A stretch of DNA of 64,000 nucleotides from Flavobacterium beibuense (GTDB taxonomy: Bacteria; Bacteroidota; Bacteroidia; Flavobacteriales; Flavobacteriaceae): NCBI RefSeq assembly GCF_004151245.1, contig NZ_JUIW01000008.1, positions 1 through 64,000 of the forward strand. Reading direction: 5' to 3'. A program made the translations under genes and the position numbers. How positions within the stretch are numbered: the first letter of the stretch is position 1; each line of letters opens with the position of its first letter. Below are positions 44,025-53,683 of the stretch, in pieces. A model generated the notes under the pieces. It was not told the DNA's origin, searched no databases, and saw only the letters and a list, made by a program, of their open reading frames with translations.

Positions 44025-44412
44025 TGTCATTACGCCAGTCCTTTTTATAGCTTATAAAAAAGTTAATCCAGATGTTTCGTGAAAGACGCATGATTATAGG
44101 CATAAACACAACCAATGTTGCGATTATAACAAAAAAGGCTGTTTTAAGTTCTGAGCCTATAAATACATAGCTGATAATAAAAGCAGCAACACTAAAGGCA
44201 ACGCCAAGGGCATAGCTAACATACATAGCTCCGTAAAAAAAGGAAGGCTCTATTTTATAATGTAATCCGCAGTGGCTGCATTTCTCGTTCATCTTATAAA
44301 TATTAAGCAAATTGAAAGGGTTTTTGTCCTTATACATGCTTTCTTCCTGACAACGAGGACAGGTTCCTGTTAAAATGCTATATAGTTTCGATCCTTTTTT
44401 TAACATTTGCAA
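44014..44412 (-). CDS. DUF983 membrane protein with zinc-ribbon-like Cys pairs
   Basis: 132 aa. Two CxxC pairs near the N-terminus (TGTCPRCQEE and EKCSHCGLHY) suggest a zinc ribbon, followed by two hydrophobic helices (YALGVAFSVAAFIISYVFI; FVIIATLVVFMPIIMRL). This matches DUF983; the function is unknown. Translation may start at the first ATG or at the second two codons in (MLKKGSK). A -7 box lies at 44428-44435. Confidence 0.9.
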   Translation of the reverse strand: MQMLKKGSKLYSILTGTCPRCQEESMYKDKNPFNLLNIYKMNEKCSHCGLHYKIEPSFFYGAMYVSYALGVAFSVAAFIISYVFIGSELKTAFFVIIATLVVFMPIIMRLSRNIWINFFISYKKDWRNDTNA

Positions 44413-44427
44413 AAAATTTGATTTTCA

Positions 44428-44435
44428 CAAATTTA
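44428..44435 (-). promoter_or_regulatory. Bacteroidetes -7 box for the DUF983 gene
   Basis: TAAATTTG on the minus strand, exact TAnnTTTG, 15 bp before the first ATG of the DUF983 gene. It lies in the 43-bp gap shared with the divergent ABC-F gene. Confidence 0.45.
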
Positions 44436-44455
44436 CAATTTATAAAAACAGAATA

Positions 44456-46366
44456 ATGCTTAACATACATAATTTGTCGGTTTCTTTTGGAGGTACTTAT
44501 TTATTTGAAGAAGTAACCTTCAGGTTGGGTGCCGGAGACAGAGTGGGACTTGTGGGTAAGAACGGTGCCGGTAAATCGACTATGCTTAAAATACTTTCGG
44601 GGGATATACCTCCTGATTCAGGCGTTATAGCAACAGAGAAGGAGGTAAAGTTAGGCTTTCTTAGACAGGATATTGATTTTGTGCAGGGAAGGAGTGTACT
44701 TGATGAAGCTTATCAGGCTTTTGAAGAAATTAAGAGGGTAGAGTTTAAAATAGATGAAATTAACCATCAGTTGGCTACCAGAACAGATTATGAGAGCGAA
44801 GAGTATTCTAAACTTATAGAAGACCTTAGTGATCATACTCATCATTATGAAATACTTGGTGGGTATAATTATGTAGGGGAAACAGAGAAAATTCTTTTAG
44901 GACTTGGTTTTAAGAGGGAGGATTTCGATAAACTTACAGATACCTTTTCAGGAGGATGGAGGATGAGGATAGAGCTTGCCAAGCTATTACTGCAGTCTAA
45001 TGATGTATTGCTTCTGGATGAGCCTACCAACCACCTTGATATTGAGAGTATCATTTGGCTGGAGCAGTTTTTAAGGAATTATCCGGGGGTAGTGGTAATA
45101 GTGTCGCACGATAAAATGTTCCTTGATAATGTAACTAACAGGACAATAGAAATTTCTCTTGGTAAAATTTACGATTTCAATAAACCCTATACACAATACC
45201 TGACTCTTAGGGAAGAGATAAGGGAAAAGCAATTGGCTACCCAAAAGAATCAGGAAAAAATGATTGAGAATACCGAAAAGCTTATAGAGAAGTTCAGAGC
45301 TAAGGCATCTAAAGCATCAATGGCGCAATCTTTAATAAAAAAACTGGATAAGATTGACCGTATTGAGGTGGATGAAGATGATAACTCGGTTATGAACATA
45401 TCTTTCCCTGTCTCGGTTACTCCGGGACGTGTTGTAGTGGAAGCAGAAGATGTTACCAAGAAATATGGTGAAAAGACCATTTTAAAAGATATAAACCTGC
45501 TAATTGAAAGAGGAAGTAAGATTGCTTTTGTAGGGCAAAACGGCCAGGGTAAATCGACTCTTATAAAGGCAATAGTAAATGAGTTTGAATATAGTGGTAC
45601 CATTAAGTTAGGACATAATGTACAACTGGGTTACTTTGCGCAAAATCAGGCAGAATATCTGGATGGTGAGATAACTCTTCTTGAAACTATGGAAAATGCA
45701 GCTACAGATACTAACCGATCTAAGGTTAGGGATATGTTGGGCGCGTTTTTATTCAGGGGTGATGATGTGGAGAAGAAAGTAAAAGTGCTTTCGGGAGGAG
45801 AACGAAACAGACTTGCGCTTTGTAAAATGCTTTTACAGCCCATTAACGTGCTTGTAATGGACGAACCTACCAATCACCTTGATATTAAGTCTAAGAACGT
45901 TTTAAAGGCAGCTCTGCAAAAATTTGAGGGTACTTTACTATTGGTATCTCACGACAGGGATTTCCTGCAGGGGATGGCAAATACCGTTTATGAGTTTAAA
46001 GACCAAAAGATAAAAGAATATCTGGGTGATATTAACTTCTATCTTGAACAGCGTAATATGGAGAATATGCGTGAGGTGGAAAAGAAAGATGTTGTAAAGA
46101 AAACCGTTACTCCAAAAGAGAATAAACAGGTTTCTTATGAAGATCAGAAGAAGAATAAGTCACTTCAAAATAAGCTGAGTAAAATTGAAAGTCAGATACA
46201 GCAGTTGGAAATTAATATTCAGAAAGACGATAAGCGACTGGAAACGGATTATGAAAAGCTAATGGCAGATGCTTCATTTTTTGAGGCATACGAGAAAAAG
46301 AAAAAAGAACTGGATGCTTTAATGGCAGACTGGGAACTGGTTCAGGAAGAAATAGAAAATTCATAA
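44456..46366 (+). CDS. ABC-F family ATP-binding protein
   Basis: 636 aa from MLNIHNLSVSF; an upstream in-frame ATG (44375) would run back into the DUF983 gene and has no family match. Two ABC cassettes without membrane domain: Walker A GKNGAGKST and GQNGQGKST, signatures TFSGGWRMRIELAK and LSGGERNRLALCK, Walker B LLLDEPTNHLD and LVMDEPTNHLD. A charged coiled-coil C-terminus (KLSKIESQIQQLEINIQKDDKRLE core) follows, as in Uup-type members. Acts on ribosomes or branched DNA; subtype not certain. Confidence 0.95.
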   Translation: MLNIHNLSVSFGGTYLFEEVTFRLGAGDRVGLVGKNGAGKSTMLKILSGDIPPDSGVIATEKEVKLGFLRQDIDFVQGRSVLDEAYQAFEEIKRVEFKIDEINHQLATRTDYESEEYSKLIEDLSDHTHHYEILGGYNYVGETEKILLGLGFKREDFDKLTDTFSGGWRMRIELAKLLLQSNDVLLLDEPTNHLDIESIIWLEQFLRNYPGVVVIVSHDKMFLDNVTNRTIEISLGKIYDFNKPYTQYLTLREEIREKQLATQKNQEKMIENTEKLIEKFRAKASKASMAQSLIKKLDKIDRIEVDEDDNSVMNISFPVSVTPGRVVVEAEDVTKKYGEKTILKDINLLIERGSKIAFVGQNGQGKSTLIKAIVNEFEYSGTIKLGHNVQLGYFAQNQAEYLDGEITLLETMENAATDTNRSKVRDMLGAFLFRGDDVEKKVKVLSGGERNRLALCKMLLQPINVLVMDEPTNHLDIKSKNVLKAALQKFEGTLLLVSHDRDFLQGMANTVYEFKDQKIKEYLGDINFYLEQRNMENMREVEKKDVVKKTVTPKENKQVSYEDQKKNKSLQNKLSKIESQIQQLEINIQKDDKRLETDYEKLMADASFFEAYEKKKKELDALMADWELVQEEIENS

Positions 46367-46397
46367 AAAAAGCCCCTGTATTTGCAGGGGCTTTTTT
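46365..46397. terminator. Bidirectional terminator between convergent genes
   Basis: AAAAAGCCCCTG / CAGGGGCTTTTTT with a short loop (stem about 46366-46378 and 46385-46396); shared by the ABC-F gene and the small lipoprotein gene. Confidence 0.92.
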
Positions 46398-46398
46398 G

Positions 46399-46686
46399 TT
46401 ATTCTTTGGTTTTTATTTCAACTTCAGAATCTTTACCTGAAACAGACACCTTACTCTCGCTGTCACCATTTTTGTTCTCATAGTTCACTCCATCTTTGCT
46501 TATGCTGATTGAAGTTCCGTCAGGATCTTCCTCAACTGGAGCAGCTGTGGTTGGACTTGGAGTTGCCGGTGGTGCAGGATTTTCTACCGGTTCCGGAGTT
46601 GGAGGTGCTTCTTGTTTGTCTTTGCATGAGGCAGCTAAAAGCATTGCTAAAACCCCTGCTGTAATCATTAATCTTTTCATAATCAC
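46399..46686 (-). CDS. Small lipoprotein with Pro/Thr-rich linker
   Basis: 95 aa. Lipoprotein signal peptide with lipobox LAASC (Cys21, or 19 from the second ATG). Then KDKQEAPPTPEPVENPAPP, a Pro/Ala/Thr-rich linker of ~35 residues, and a short charged C-terminal part (DGTSISISKDGVNYENKNG...) that looks like two beta-strands. No family recognised. It may be a periplasm-facing or outer-membrane tethered peptide. Confidence 0.7.
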   Translation of the reverse strand: MIMKRLMITAGVLAMLLAASCKDKQEAPPTPEPVENPAPPATPSPTTAAPVEEDPDGTSISISKDGVNYENKNGDSESKVSVSGKDSEVEIKTKE

Positions 46687-46759
46687 TTAGGTTTTAAAAA
46701 GGTTAAAGAGTAAAGGTAAGGTTTAAAGTGTTAAAAAAGAGGTAAAGCAAACTTAAAGT

Positions 46760-47728
46760 TTACTGAATAAGACCTATGCTTTTAGAGTGTTCTATGGCCT
46801 CATGGCTGTCTTTAAAGTAACATGTAGCTATACCGAACGACTCAATGTTTTTTAGAACTTTGATAGTTTTTTCTTTTTTGTGAGACGATGTTTGCCTTAT
46901 ATAAACTGCCTTAACAGTTACCGGGAAAATCTTGCATACATTTTCATAGAGATAGGGGTCGTGCTGTGAATCATCCCCTAAAAGGGTATATTGCAAATGA
47001 GGATAAAACTCAAGTATATGCTTAATCTTGTCAAATTTATGGCCGTGGTTACCGCGTCCGGTAACAAAAAAGTCCATCAGGCTGGTTTTAATGTCCTTTA
47101 AAAGCAACACCCCCCTTGGCAGTTCATGTATCTCGGTAAATTTTACAATAAACTTATACAGGTTCCATTCGCTGCTCGATACATAAAAAAAAGCATTCTT
47201 TTCTCCCTTATTATTACGACCTGCTGTACTTAATGCCTGATAATGCGGAACAACTCCTTCAAATATCTTCCTGTCATTAATGTTTTTCCATAAAAGGATA
47301 TAAAGTTTTTTAAACATGTTTCGGGTGTGGGAAATAAGGAAAGTATCGTCAATATCCGATATAAAGCCCAAATTGCCTTCATAAGGCCTTATAAAAGTGC
47401 CTTTTTCTTTTATTTCTTCTCCGTTATAACGGGTGCTTACATAATAATCGGTCCAACCATAACCGGTTTGTTCCTGTAAGGGTATGCAAAATTTAAAATA
47501 ACCGTCGTCAAGTGCTTTTGTGTGTATTTTACGTCCGTTATGTTCAAGGTATACATCAGTGTTAGGTATTGTTTTTACCCGAAACATCTTAATGATAGAT
47601 CTTGCATTCTTAAAACGTTTTTTTTCAAATTCATAATTGTTGGCACTACTGGGTTTAAATACGTGGCCAAACACTATAAGCTCTCCTTCATTGGCATAGC
47701 CTCTGTACAATCTTAATATTGGCTTCAT
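46760..47728 (-). CDS. App1-family (DUF2183) putative phosphatidate phosphatase
   Basis: 322 aa. The HAD-like catalytic motif is LGFISDIDDTFLISHT (DxDxT), with the second HAD block YVSSSEWNLYKFI and the third LLGDDSQHDPYLYENV. The N-terminal ~110 residues form a beta-rich domain (LIVFGHVFKPSS; VYLEHNGRKIHTKALDDGYF). App1 of yeast is a Mg-dependent phosphatidate phosphatase; a similar role here is by homology. It is divergent from a lipid kinase gene 53 bp away, so both may act on the same lipid pool. Confidence 0.9.
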   Translation of the reverse strand: MKPILRLYRGYANEGELIVFGHVFKPSSANNYEFEKKRFKNARSIIKMFRVKTIPNTDVYLEHNGRKIHTKALDDGYFKFCIPLQEQTGYGWTDYYVSTRYNGEEIKEKGTFIRPYEGNLGFISDIDDTFLISHTRNMFKKLYILLWKNINDRKIFEGVVPHYQALSTAGRNNKGEKNAFFYVSSSEWNLYKFIVKFTEIHELPRGVLLLKDIKTSLMDFFVTGRGNHGHKFDKIKHILEFYPHLQYTLLGDDSQHDPYLYENVCKIFPVTVKAVYIRQTSSHKKEKTIKVLKNIESFGIATCYFKDSHEAIEHSKSIGLIQ

Positions 47729-47781
47729 TAAAAATTATGATTTTGGTAAGAAGGTTTATAGTTCTAATTTAATTAAATTTA

Positions 47782-48684
47782 ATGAAAAAAGGAAACATGA
47801 GTAGTCAAAAGGAATTTTTGATTGTAGTAAACCCAATTGCGGGCGGTAATGATAAGACAGATCTTTTAGAAGCTGTGCGTGAATATGCCGATAAAGAGAA
47901 CATATCGCTTATAGAATATGAAACCACAGGGGAGAATGATGAGGAAGAGATAAAAAAGCTTTATACAAAACATAAGCCTGAAAGGGTACTGGTTGCGGGA
48001 GGCGACGGATCTGTAAAAATGATAGCCGAAGCCATTGGGCATGAAGATGTGGTTATAGGGGTGTTGCCGGCAGGTTCTGCAAACGGACTTTCTGTTGACC
48101 TGAATCTTCCCAACGACGTTAAACAGATTCTTGAAATTGCTTTTCATGGTGATTTTATGCAGATGGATATGGTTAATATTAACGGCAAGAAAAGTCTTCA
48201 TCTTAGTGATATTGGGGTTAATGCTGAACTGATTAGGAACTATGAAGGAAGTAATATAAGGGGCAAACTGGGTTATGTATTGCAGGCTTTTAATACATTA
48301 ACTGAGCTTCAGGATCCCTTTCATGCTATAATTGAGGCAAACGGTAATACACTGGAAACAGAGGCCAGGATGATTGTAATAGCCAACACCAAACGTTATG
48401 GTACCGGAGTTACCATAAACCCGATAGGCAAAATGGATGATGGTAAATTTGAGATAGTGATACTAAAGAGCCTTGATCTTATTTTTATAACTAAGGTGCT
48501 TGCCGGGAAAATGCCTATTGAAAGCCATAAAGATGTTGAAATTATTTCGACAGAAGATGCCCTAATAACAACTGATGTGCCTGTGTGTTTCCAGATTGAT
48601 GGTGAGTTTTGCGGTGAAATTGACCGACTGGATATAAAGATACTCCACAAGCAGATGAAGATAGCCGTTCCTAAAACTACTTAA
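47782..48684 (+). CDS. Diacylglycerol/lipid kinase family protein (YegS-like)
   Basis: 300 aa (or 295 from the next ATG, MSSQKEF). DAGK catalytic fold: FLIVVNPIAGGNDKTDLL at the start, the nucleotide loop RVLVAGGDGSVKMIAEAI, and VVIGVLPAGSANGLSVDLNLP. The C-terminal beta-sandwich ends with VPVCFQIDGEFCGEIDRLDIK. It would phosphorylate a lipid or sphingoid base; substrate unknown. Its end overlaps the convergent GNAT/FemAB gene by 8 bp. Confidence 0.92.
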   Translation: MKKGNMSSQKEFLIVVNPIAGGNDKTDLLEAVREYADKENISLIEYETTGENDEEEIKKLYTKHKPERVLVAGGDGSVKMIAEAIGHEDVVIGVLPAGSANGLSVDLNLPNDVKQILEIAFHGDFMQMDMVNINGKKSLHLSDIGVNAELIRNYEGSNIRGKLGYVLQAFNTLTELQDPFHAIIEANGNTLETEARMIVIANTKRYGTGVTINPIGKMDDGKFEIVILKSLDLIFITKVLAGKMPIESHKDVEIISTEDALITTDVPVCFQIDGEFCGEIDRLDIKILHKQMKIAVPKTT

Positions 48685-49822
48685 ACGGATTACGCTGTTT
48701 CCATTCTATTTTTGGATCGAAATAAGGAAAGAGCCTGCTCATAAAAGTATTTACCAAGGCATTACTGTGCTTAATGATCCCGAATACTTCTTCGGGCCTG
48801 GCACCTACAGAGCTTTTTATTTCCATGGCAGAACGGGCGAAAATAACATGCTTAAACCCTTTTTTTATAGCATATGCTACCATGTCGTAAAGCATGTTAA
48901 GATATAGCATCTTTTCTTTTTGCACGCTTTCGTCATAACCTAAAAAGTAGGTGTCCATGTCGTTGTTATTCTTAACCAAAGTACTAAAGCCAACTAATTG
49001 GTTATTGAAAAAATACCCGTAAAAGCGGAAGTTCTCTTTTAGCTGTTGCTTTAAGGTATGGAAATGGCCTTTGGGTAAAAAGAAAGTATTAAAAGGAGCA
49101 TTTGAGGCTACTGTAAGATAAAGTTCATGGATACGCTCTTCATGCTTCAGGATGTCTTCTTCTGTCAGTTTTCTTTTTTCTATGCCTTCAGCCTTTTTAC
49201 GCGCCCTGTTGTACTGCGTGCGGTATTTAGTGTTAAGCGCTGTGAGATAGTCTTCAATATCTTTCCATTCAGGGTGAATGTCAAAAATCATATTGGGCTG
49301 GGTACAAAACCTGTAATAGTTTTTAAAACCTGCAGATTTAAAGTTAGGGAACTCAGTTTCATTAAAGTCTTTTACAGAAACCAGATTTATGTGAACGCAT
49401 TTTTTAAGGTATCCTTTCTTTATTTTCTTCAGCGCTTTTCTAAAAAGTATCAGAGCCTCATTCTCATTAATAGTATCGGCAAGCAGGTAAGCGTTTTGTC
49501 CGGTAAGTTTATTATTACCCAGAATAAGAGCATGGGATGAAAACCTTTTAAAAATATAATCCTTAAGACTAAACTTCTTTTTTATTTCCTCTCCAAAAGT
49601 ATTTATACGGCTTAGATTAATATACTGTATCACGCCAATACCGTTTAGGATATTGTTTTTATATAAACCTACAAAATGGCATTCCATATTAGCGGGAGAG
49701 GAGCTCTCCAGTATCTGCATATAGTTTTTGGAAAGGAAAATATTTTTAACAGCAATAATGTCCCACTCCTGAGGAAGGGATGCAGCTGATGTAAATATTT
49801 TATAAGAAAGTTTAGGACTCAA
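48677..49822 (-). CDS. FemAB/GNAT-type acyltransferase-like protein
   Basis: 381 aa. The C-terminal half has a GNAT-like fold with RARKKAEGIEKRKLTEEDI, LKQQLKENFRFYGYFFNNQLVGFSTLVKNNNDMDTYFLGYDE in part (core YGYFFNNQLVGFSTLV) and HVIFARSAMEIKSSVGARPEEVFG, as in the BioF2-like/FemAB-like acetyltransferases (DUF482-like). The likely start is a TTG (49822); there is no ATG until ~35 codons in. Acceptor unknown. Tail-to-tail overlap of 8 bp with the lipid kinase. Confidence 0.75.
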   Translation of the reverse strand: MSPKLSYKIFTSAASLPQEWDIIAVKNIFLSKNYMQILESSSPANMECHFVGLYKNNILNGIGVIQYINLSRINTFGEEIKKKFSLKDYIFKRFSSHALILGNNKLTGQNAYLLADTINENEALILFRKALKKIKKGYLKKCVHINLVSVKDFNETEFPNFKSAGFKNYYRFCTQPNMIFDIHPEWKDIEDYLTALNTKYRTQYNRARKKAEGIEKRKLTEEDILKHEERIHELYLTVASNAPFNTFFLPKGHFHTLKQQLKENFRFYGYFFNNQLVGFSTLVKNNNDMDTYFLGYDESVQKEKMLYLNMLYDMVAYAIKKGFKHVIFARSAMEIKSSVGARPEEVFGIIKHSNALVNTFMSRLFPYFDPKIEWKQRNPFK

Positions 49823-49840
49823 AGCAATGGTAAAGAAAAG

Positions 49841-49864
49841 AAAAATCTCCCGAAGGAGATTTTT
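49841..49864 (-). terminator. Rho-independent terminator downstream of the DUF1761 gene
   Basis: Perfect stem AAAAATCTCC (49841-49850) / GGAGATTTTT (49855-49864), tetraloop CGAA. It separates the DUF1761 gene from the FemAB-like gene, on the same strand. Confidence 0.92.
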
Positions 49865-49883
49865 AATTGCTATATATTTTTAA

Positions 49884-50375
49884 TTATGCAGGCCATGAAC
49901 ATAGTATGCCACCCATAATGGTAAAGCAAACAATCCAGTAACCACCGTTAATAAGAATGTATTTAACACTTTTTCTTTCAAAAAGGGCATTAGTACCCGT
50001 AACAGGAAGAGCAAGGAAAAGTCCGGCCATAAAGCCATGAAGAGCCCCATGTTTAAATGTCCTGAAAGCATCACCATAATCTGCCATAAATGCCTTGTAA
50101 GACGGTTTAGCTGTTTCAAAAAACTCAGGTCCGCCTACCATTCCTGAAGGACCAAACTGATGTATAACAAGAAACTGAAGAATAAATGAAATCAGGAACG
50201 CAAAAAGAATAGCCATCCCGAAAATCTTAAACATATTTGCTCCTTTTGCTTTTTCCTCGGTCATACCTGTTTCTTTCATCCAGGCAGTACCAAAAACTTT
50301 AGGATTGTACCAAATAAAGCCTACTACCATTGTAGATAGTGCAGCAACTAAAATTGCAAGCCAGTTAAAGTTCAT
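49884..50375 (-). CDS. DUF1761 membrane protein
   Basis: 163 aa with four hydrophobic segments (about 4-22, 49-72, 112-128, 142-160). N-terminal NWLAILVAALSTMVVGFIWYNPKVFGTAWMKE (core GFIWYNPKVFG) is the DUF1761 signature. Function unknown. It reads alone, with a terminator just downstream. Confidence 0.9.
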   Translation of the reverse strand: MNFNWLAILVAALSTMVVGFIWYNPKVFGTAWMKETGMTEEKAKGANMFKIFGMAILFAFLISFILQFLVIHQFGPSGMVGGPEFFETAKPSYKAFMADYGDAFRTFKHGALHGFMAGLFLALPVTGTNALFERKSVKYILINGGYWIVCFTIMGGILCSWPA

Positions 50376-50456
50376 AATTATTTGTTTTAGTGTTTGTGGT
50401 AGTAAATGTATAATTTATTGGGTTACAAAATGTCAATTTGTTAATAATTTTGCTTT

Positions 50457-50988
<532 letters not shown>

Positions 50989-51045
50989 TTGGCCTTAACT
51001 GTCTAAGCAGAGAGTTAACGTCAGGTGTAATAAATATATATAAAG

Positions 51046-53034
51046 ATGACATTCAAGGAACAGATACAGGAAGGGATTCCTTCGGTTTTACCACAGGCTA
51101 AGCCCTATGATCCATCTATAAATCATGCGCCAAAACGTAAAGAGATACTAACAGCGGAAGAAAAAAAGCTGGCATTACGTAATGCACTTCGTTATTTTGA
51201 GCCTCAGCATCATGCTGAACTGATTAAAGAATTTACGGAAGAGCTTGAAAAATACGGACGTATATATATGTATCGCCTGCGTCCTGACTATAAAATGTAC
51301 GCAAGGCCAATATCAGAATATCCGGGTAAATCAGAGCAGGCAAAAGCCATTATGCTGATGATACAAAATAACCTTGACTATGCAGTGGCGCAGCATCCGC
51401 ACGAATTGATTACGTATGGTGGTAATGGTGCTGTTTTCCAAAACTGGGCGCAGTACAGGTTAACTATGAAGTATCTTAGTGAAATGACCGAAGAGCAAAC
51501 TCTTGTTATGTATTCAGGTCACCCAATGGGGCTATTCCCGTCTCATAAAGAGGCACCAAGAGTAGTGGTTACAAACGGTATGATGATCCCTAACTATTCT
51601 AAGCCGGATGATTGGGAAAAATTCAATGCACTTGGTGTTACCCAATACGGGCAAATGACAGCGGGTAGCTATATGTATATTGGTCCGCAGGGAATTGTAC
51701 ATGGTACTACCATTACAGTTATGAACGGCGGAAGAAAAATATCTAAAAACGGAGAAGGCCTTGAAGGTAAAGTGTTTGTAACATCTGGTCTTGGAGGTAT
51801 GAGTGGTGCTCAGCCAAAGGCAGGTAACATTGCAGGCTGTATTACAGTTTGTGCAGAGGTTAACCCTAAAGCGGTACATACACGTCACTCTCAGGGATGG
51901 GTTGATGAAGTTGTTACCGATACAGATTCCCTTGTAAAAAGAGTTATAGAGGCTAAAGCTAATAAAGAAGTTGTTTCTATCGCTTATCAGGGTAATGTGG
52001 TTGATGTATGGGAGAAATTTGATGAAGCAAATATCTATATAGATTTAGGTAGTGATCAAACTTCGCTTCACAATCCGTGGGCAGGTGGTTATTATCCGGC
52101 AGGAATAAGCTTTGAGGAATCTAACAGGCTAATGGCTGAAGAGCCTGAAACCTTCAAGCAAAAAGTTCAGGAAACATTAAGAAGACATGCTGCTGCTGTT
52201 AATAAGCATACCGCAAAAGGAACCTATTTCTTTGATTATGGTAACGCTTTCCTTTTAGAGGCATCGCGTGCCGGAGCCGATATAATGGCTCCAAACGGTA
52301 TAGACTTTAGATACCCTAGCTACGTTCAGGATATTATGGGGCCTATGTGTTTTGATTACGGATTTGGTCCTTTCCGTTGGGTATGTGCTTCGGGTAATCC
52401 TGAAGATCTTGCTAAGACCGATGCGATTGCACTTAATGTGTTAGAAGAAATGTCTAAAACTGCTCCGTCTGAAATAAAACAGCAGATGCAGGATAATATA
52501 AAATGGATAAAAGGAGCGCAGGAAAATAAGCTTGTGGTAGGTTCTCAGGCGCGTATTCTTTATGCTGATGCAGAAGGAAGGATTAAAATAGCAGAAGCTT
52601 TTAACCAGGCAATTGCCAGGGGAGAGATAGGCTATGTGGTGCTTGGCCGTGATCATCACGATGTATCGGGTACTGATTCTCCTTACCGAGAAACATCTAA
52701 TATTTATGACGGTTCACGTTTTACGGCTGATATGGCTATACACAATGTAATAGGCGACAGTTTTAGGGGGGCTACCTGGGTAAGCATCCACAATGGTGGA
52801 GGTGTAGGCTGGGGCGAGGTTATAAATGGTGGCTTTGGTATGGTTCTTGATGGTTCAAAAGATGCGTCAAGACGCTTAGAATCAATGCTTTTCTGGGATG
52901 TTAATAATGGTATTTCACGCAGAAGCTGGGCAAGGAATGAAGAGGCTGTTTTTGCAATAAAAAGAGCTATGGAAGTACAGCCATTACTAAAAGTTACATT
53001 GCCAAATATGGTAGACGACGCATTGTTGAGCTAA
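51046..53034 (+). CDS. hutU: Urocanate hydratase
   Basis: 662 aa, the longer form found in Bacteroidetes. Converts urocanate to imidazolonepropionate in histidine breakdown, using tightly bound NAD. Seen: ITYGGNGAVFQNWAQYRL, LVMYSGHPMGLFPSH, TAGSYMYIGPQGIVHGTT, LGGMSGAQPKAGNIAG (NAD loop), YVQDIMGPMCFDYGFGPFRWVC and RDHHDVSGTDSPYRET. No hutH, hutI or working hutG lies next to it; the arginase-fold gene at 36934 has lost its ligands. Confidence 0.97.
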   Translation: MTFKEQIQEGIPSVLPQAKPYDPSINHAPKRKEILTAEEKKLALRNALRYFEPQHHAELIKEFTEELEKYGRIYMYRLRPDYKMYARPISEYPGKSEQAKAIMLMIQNNLDYAVAQHPHELITYGGNGAVFQNWAQYRLTMKYLSEMTEEQTLVMYSGHPMGLFPSHKEAPRVVVTNGMMIPNYSKPDDWEKFNALGVTQYGQMTAGSYMYIGPQGIVHGTTITVMNGGRKISKNGEGLEGKVFVTSGLGGMSGAQPKAGNIAGCITVCAEVNPKAVHTRHSQGWVDEVVTDTDSLVKRVIEAKANKEVVSIAYQGNVVDVWEKFDEANIYIDLGSDQTSLHNPWAGGYYPAGISFEESNRLMAEEPETFKQKVQETLRRHAAAVNKHTAKGTYFFDYGNAFLLEASRAGADIMAPNGIDFRYPSYVQDIMGPMCFDYGFGPFRWVCASGNPEDLAKTDAIALNVLEEMSKTAPSEIKQQMQDNIKWIKGAQENKLVVGSQARILYADAEGRIKIAEAFNQAIARGEIGYVVLGRDHHDVSGTDSPYRETSNIYDGSRFTADMAIHNVIGDSFRGATWVSIHNGGGVGWGEVINGGFGMVLDGSKDASRRLESMLFWDVNNGISRRSWARNEEAVFAIKRAMEVQPLLKVTLPNMVDDALLS

Positions 53035-53087
53035 TAACCTTTGGGTTATTGGTTTATCTTTTAAATGAACTCTTAACTCATTGGATT

Positions 53088-53648
53088 ATGAAAACAATAA
53101 AATTGCTATCGTTACTATTTGTCTTAGTCCTTGCGGGTTCGTGTAATGCTGTTAGGGTGGCTGCTGATTATGATGATGCTACCGATTTCACAACTTACAG
53201 GACTTATGCCTATTTTCAGCCTGGAATTGATAAGGTTGATATATCAGACTTAGACAAGAAAAGGATTCTTCGTGCTTTGGATGAGGAATTTGCTGCTAAA
53301 GGTTTTACTAAAAGCGAAAACCCCGATGTTCTTGTAAACTTTTTTACTAAAGCCCGTAAAGAAGTAAACGTAAACCAGTTTAATGGAGGCTGGGGTTACG
53401 GCTGGGGCTGGGGAGGATATTATGGCTGGGGTTACCCTGGTTATTGGGGAGGTAATTATACCTCTGTTAGTACCTCTACCGAAGGAACGCTTTATATAGA
53501 CCTTGTAGACGGTAAAAGTAAAGAACTGGTTTGGCAGGGAGTAGGTACAGGAGTTTTAACTCTTGACCGTGACAAAAAAGAAGAACGAATTAAGGAATTT
53601 GTTTCAAACATATTGGCACAGTTCCCGCCACAAAAAGATAAGAAATAA
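53088..53648 (+). CDS. DUF4136 lipoprotein
   Basis: 186 aa from MKTIKLLSLL; an in-frame TTG 39 bp earlier is not likely. Lipobox LAGSC (Cys19). The DUF4136 body starts ADYDDATDFTTYRTYAYFQPG and continues LDEEFAAKGFTKSENPDVLVNF, with a Gly/Trp/Tyr-rich insert (GYGWGWGGYYGWGYPGYWGG) in the middle and YIDLVDGKSKELVWQGVGTG at the end. Outer-membrane or periplasmic lipoprotein of unknown function. Confidence 0.9.
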   Translation: MKTIKLLSLLFVLVLAGSCNAVRVAADYDDATDFTTYRTYAYFQPGIDKVDISDLDKKRILRALDEEFAAKGFTKSENPDVLVNFFTKARKEVNVNQFNGGWGYGWGWGGYYGWGYPGYWGGNYTSVSTSTEGTLYIDLVDGKSKELVWQGVGTGVLTLDRDKKEERIKEFVSNILAQFPPQKDKK

Positions 53649-53676
53649 AAAAAAGCCGCTCATTGAGCGGCTTTTT
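53649..53676. terminator. Bidirectional terminator between convergent genes
   Basis: AAAAGCCGCTC (53651-53661) / GAGCGGCTTTTT (53665-53676), 3-nt loop; shared by the DUF4136 gene and the convergent Ig-like lipoprotein gene. Confidence 0.92.
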
Positions 53677-53683
53677 AGTTTTG

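Noticed and set aside
53028..53050. AATAACC/GGTTATT hairpin after hutU
   Set aside because: Stem is short and no T-run follows, so it is not called a terminator.
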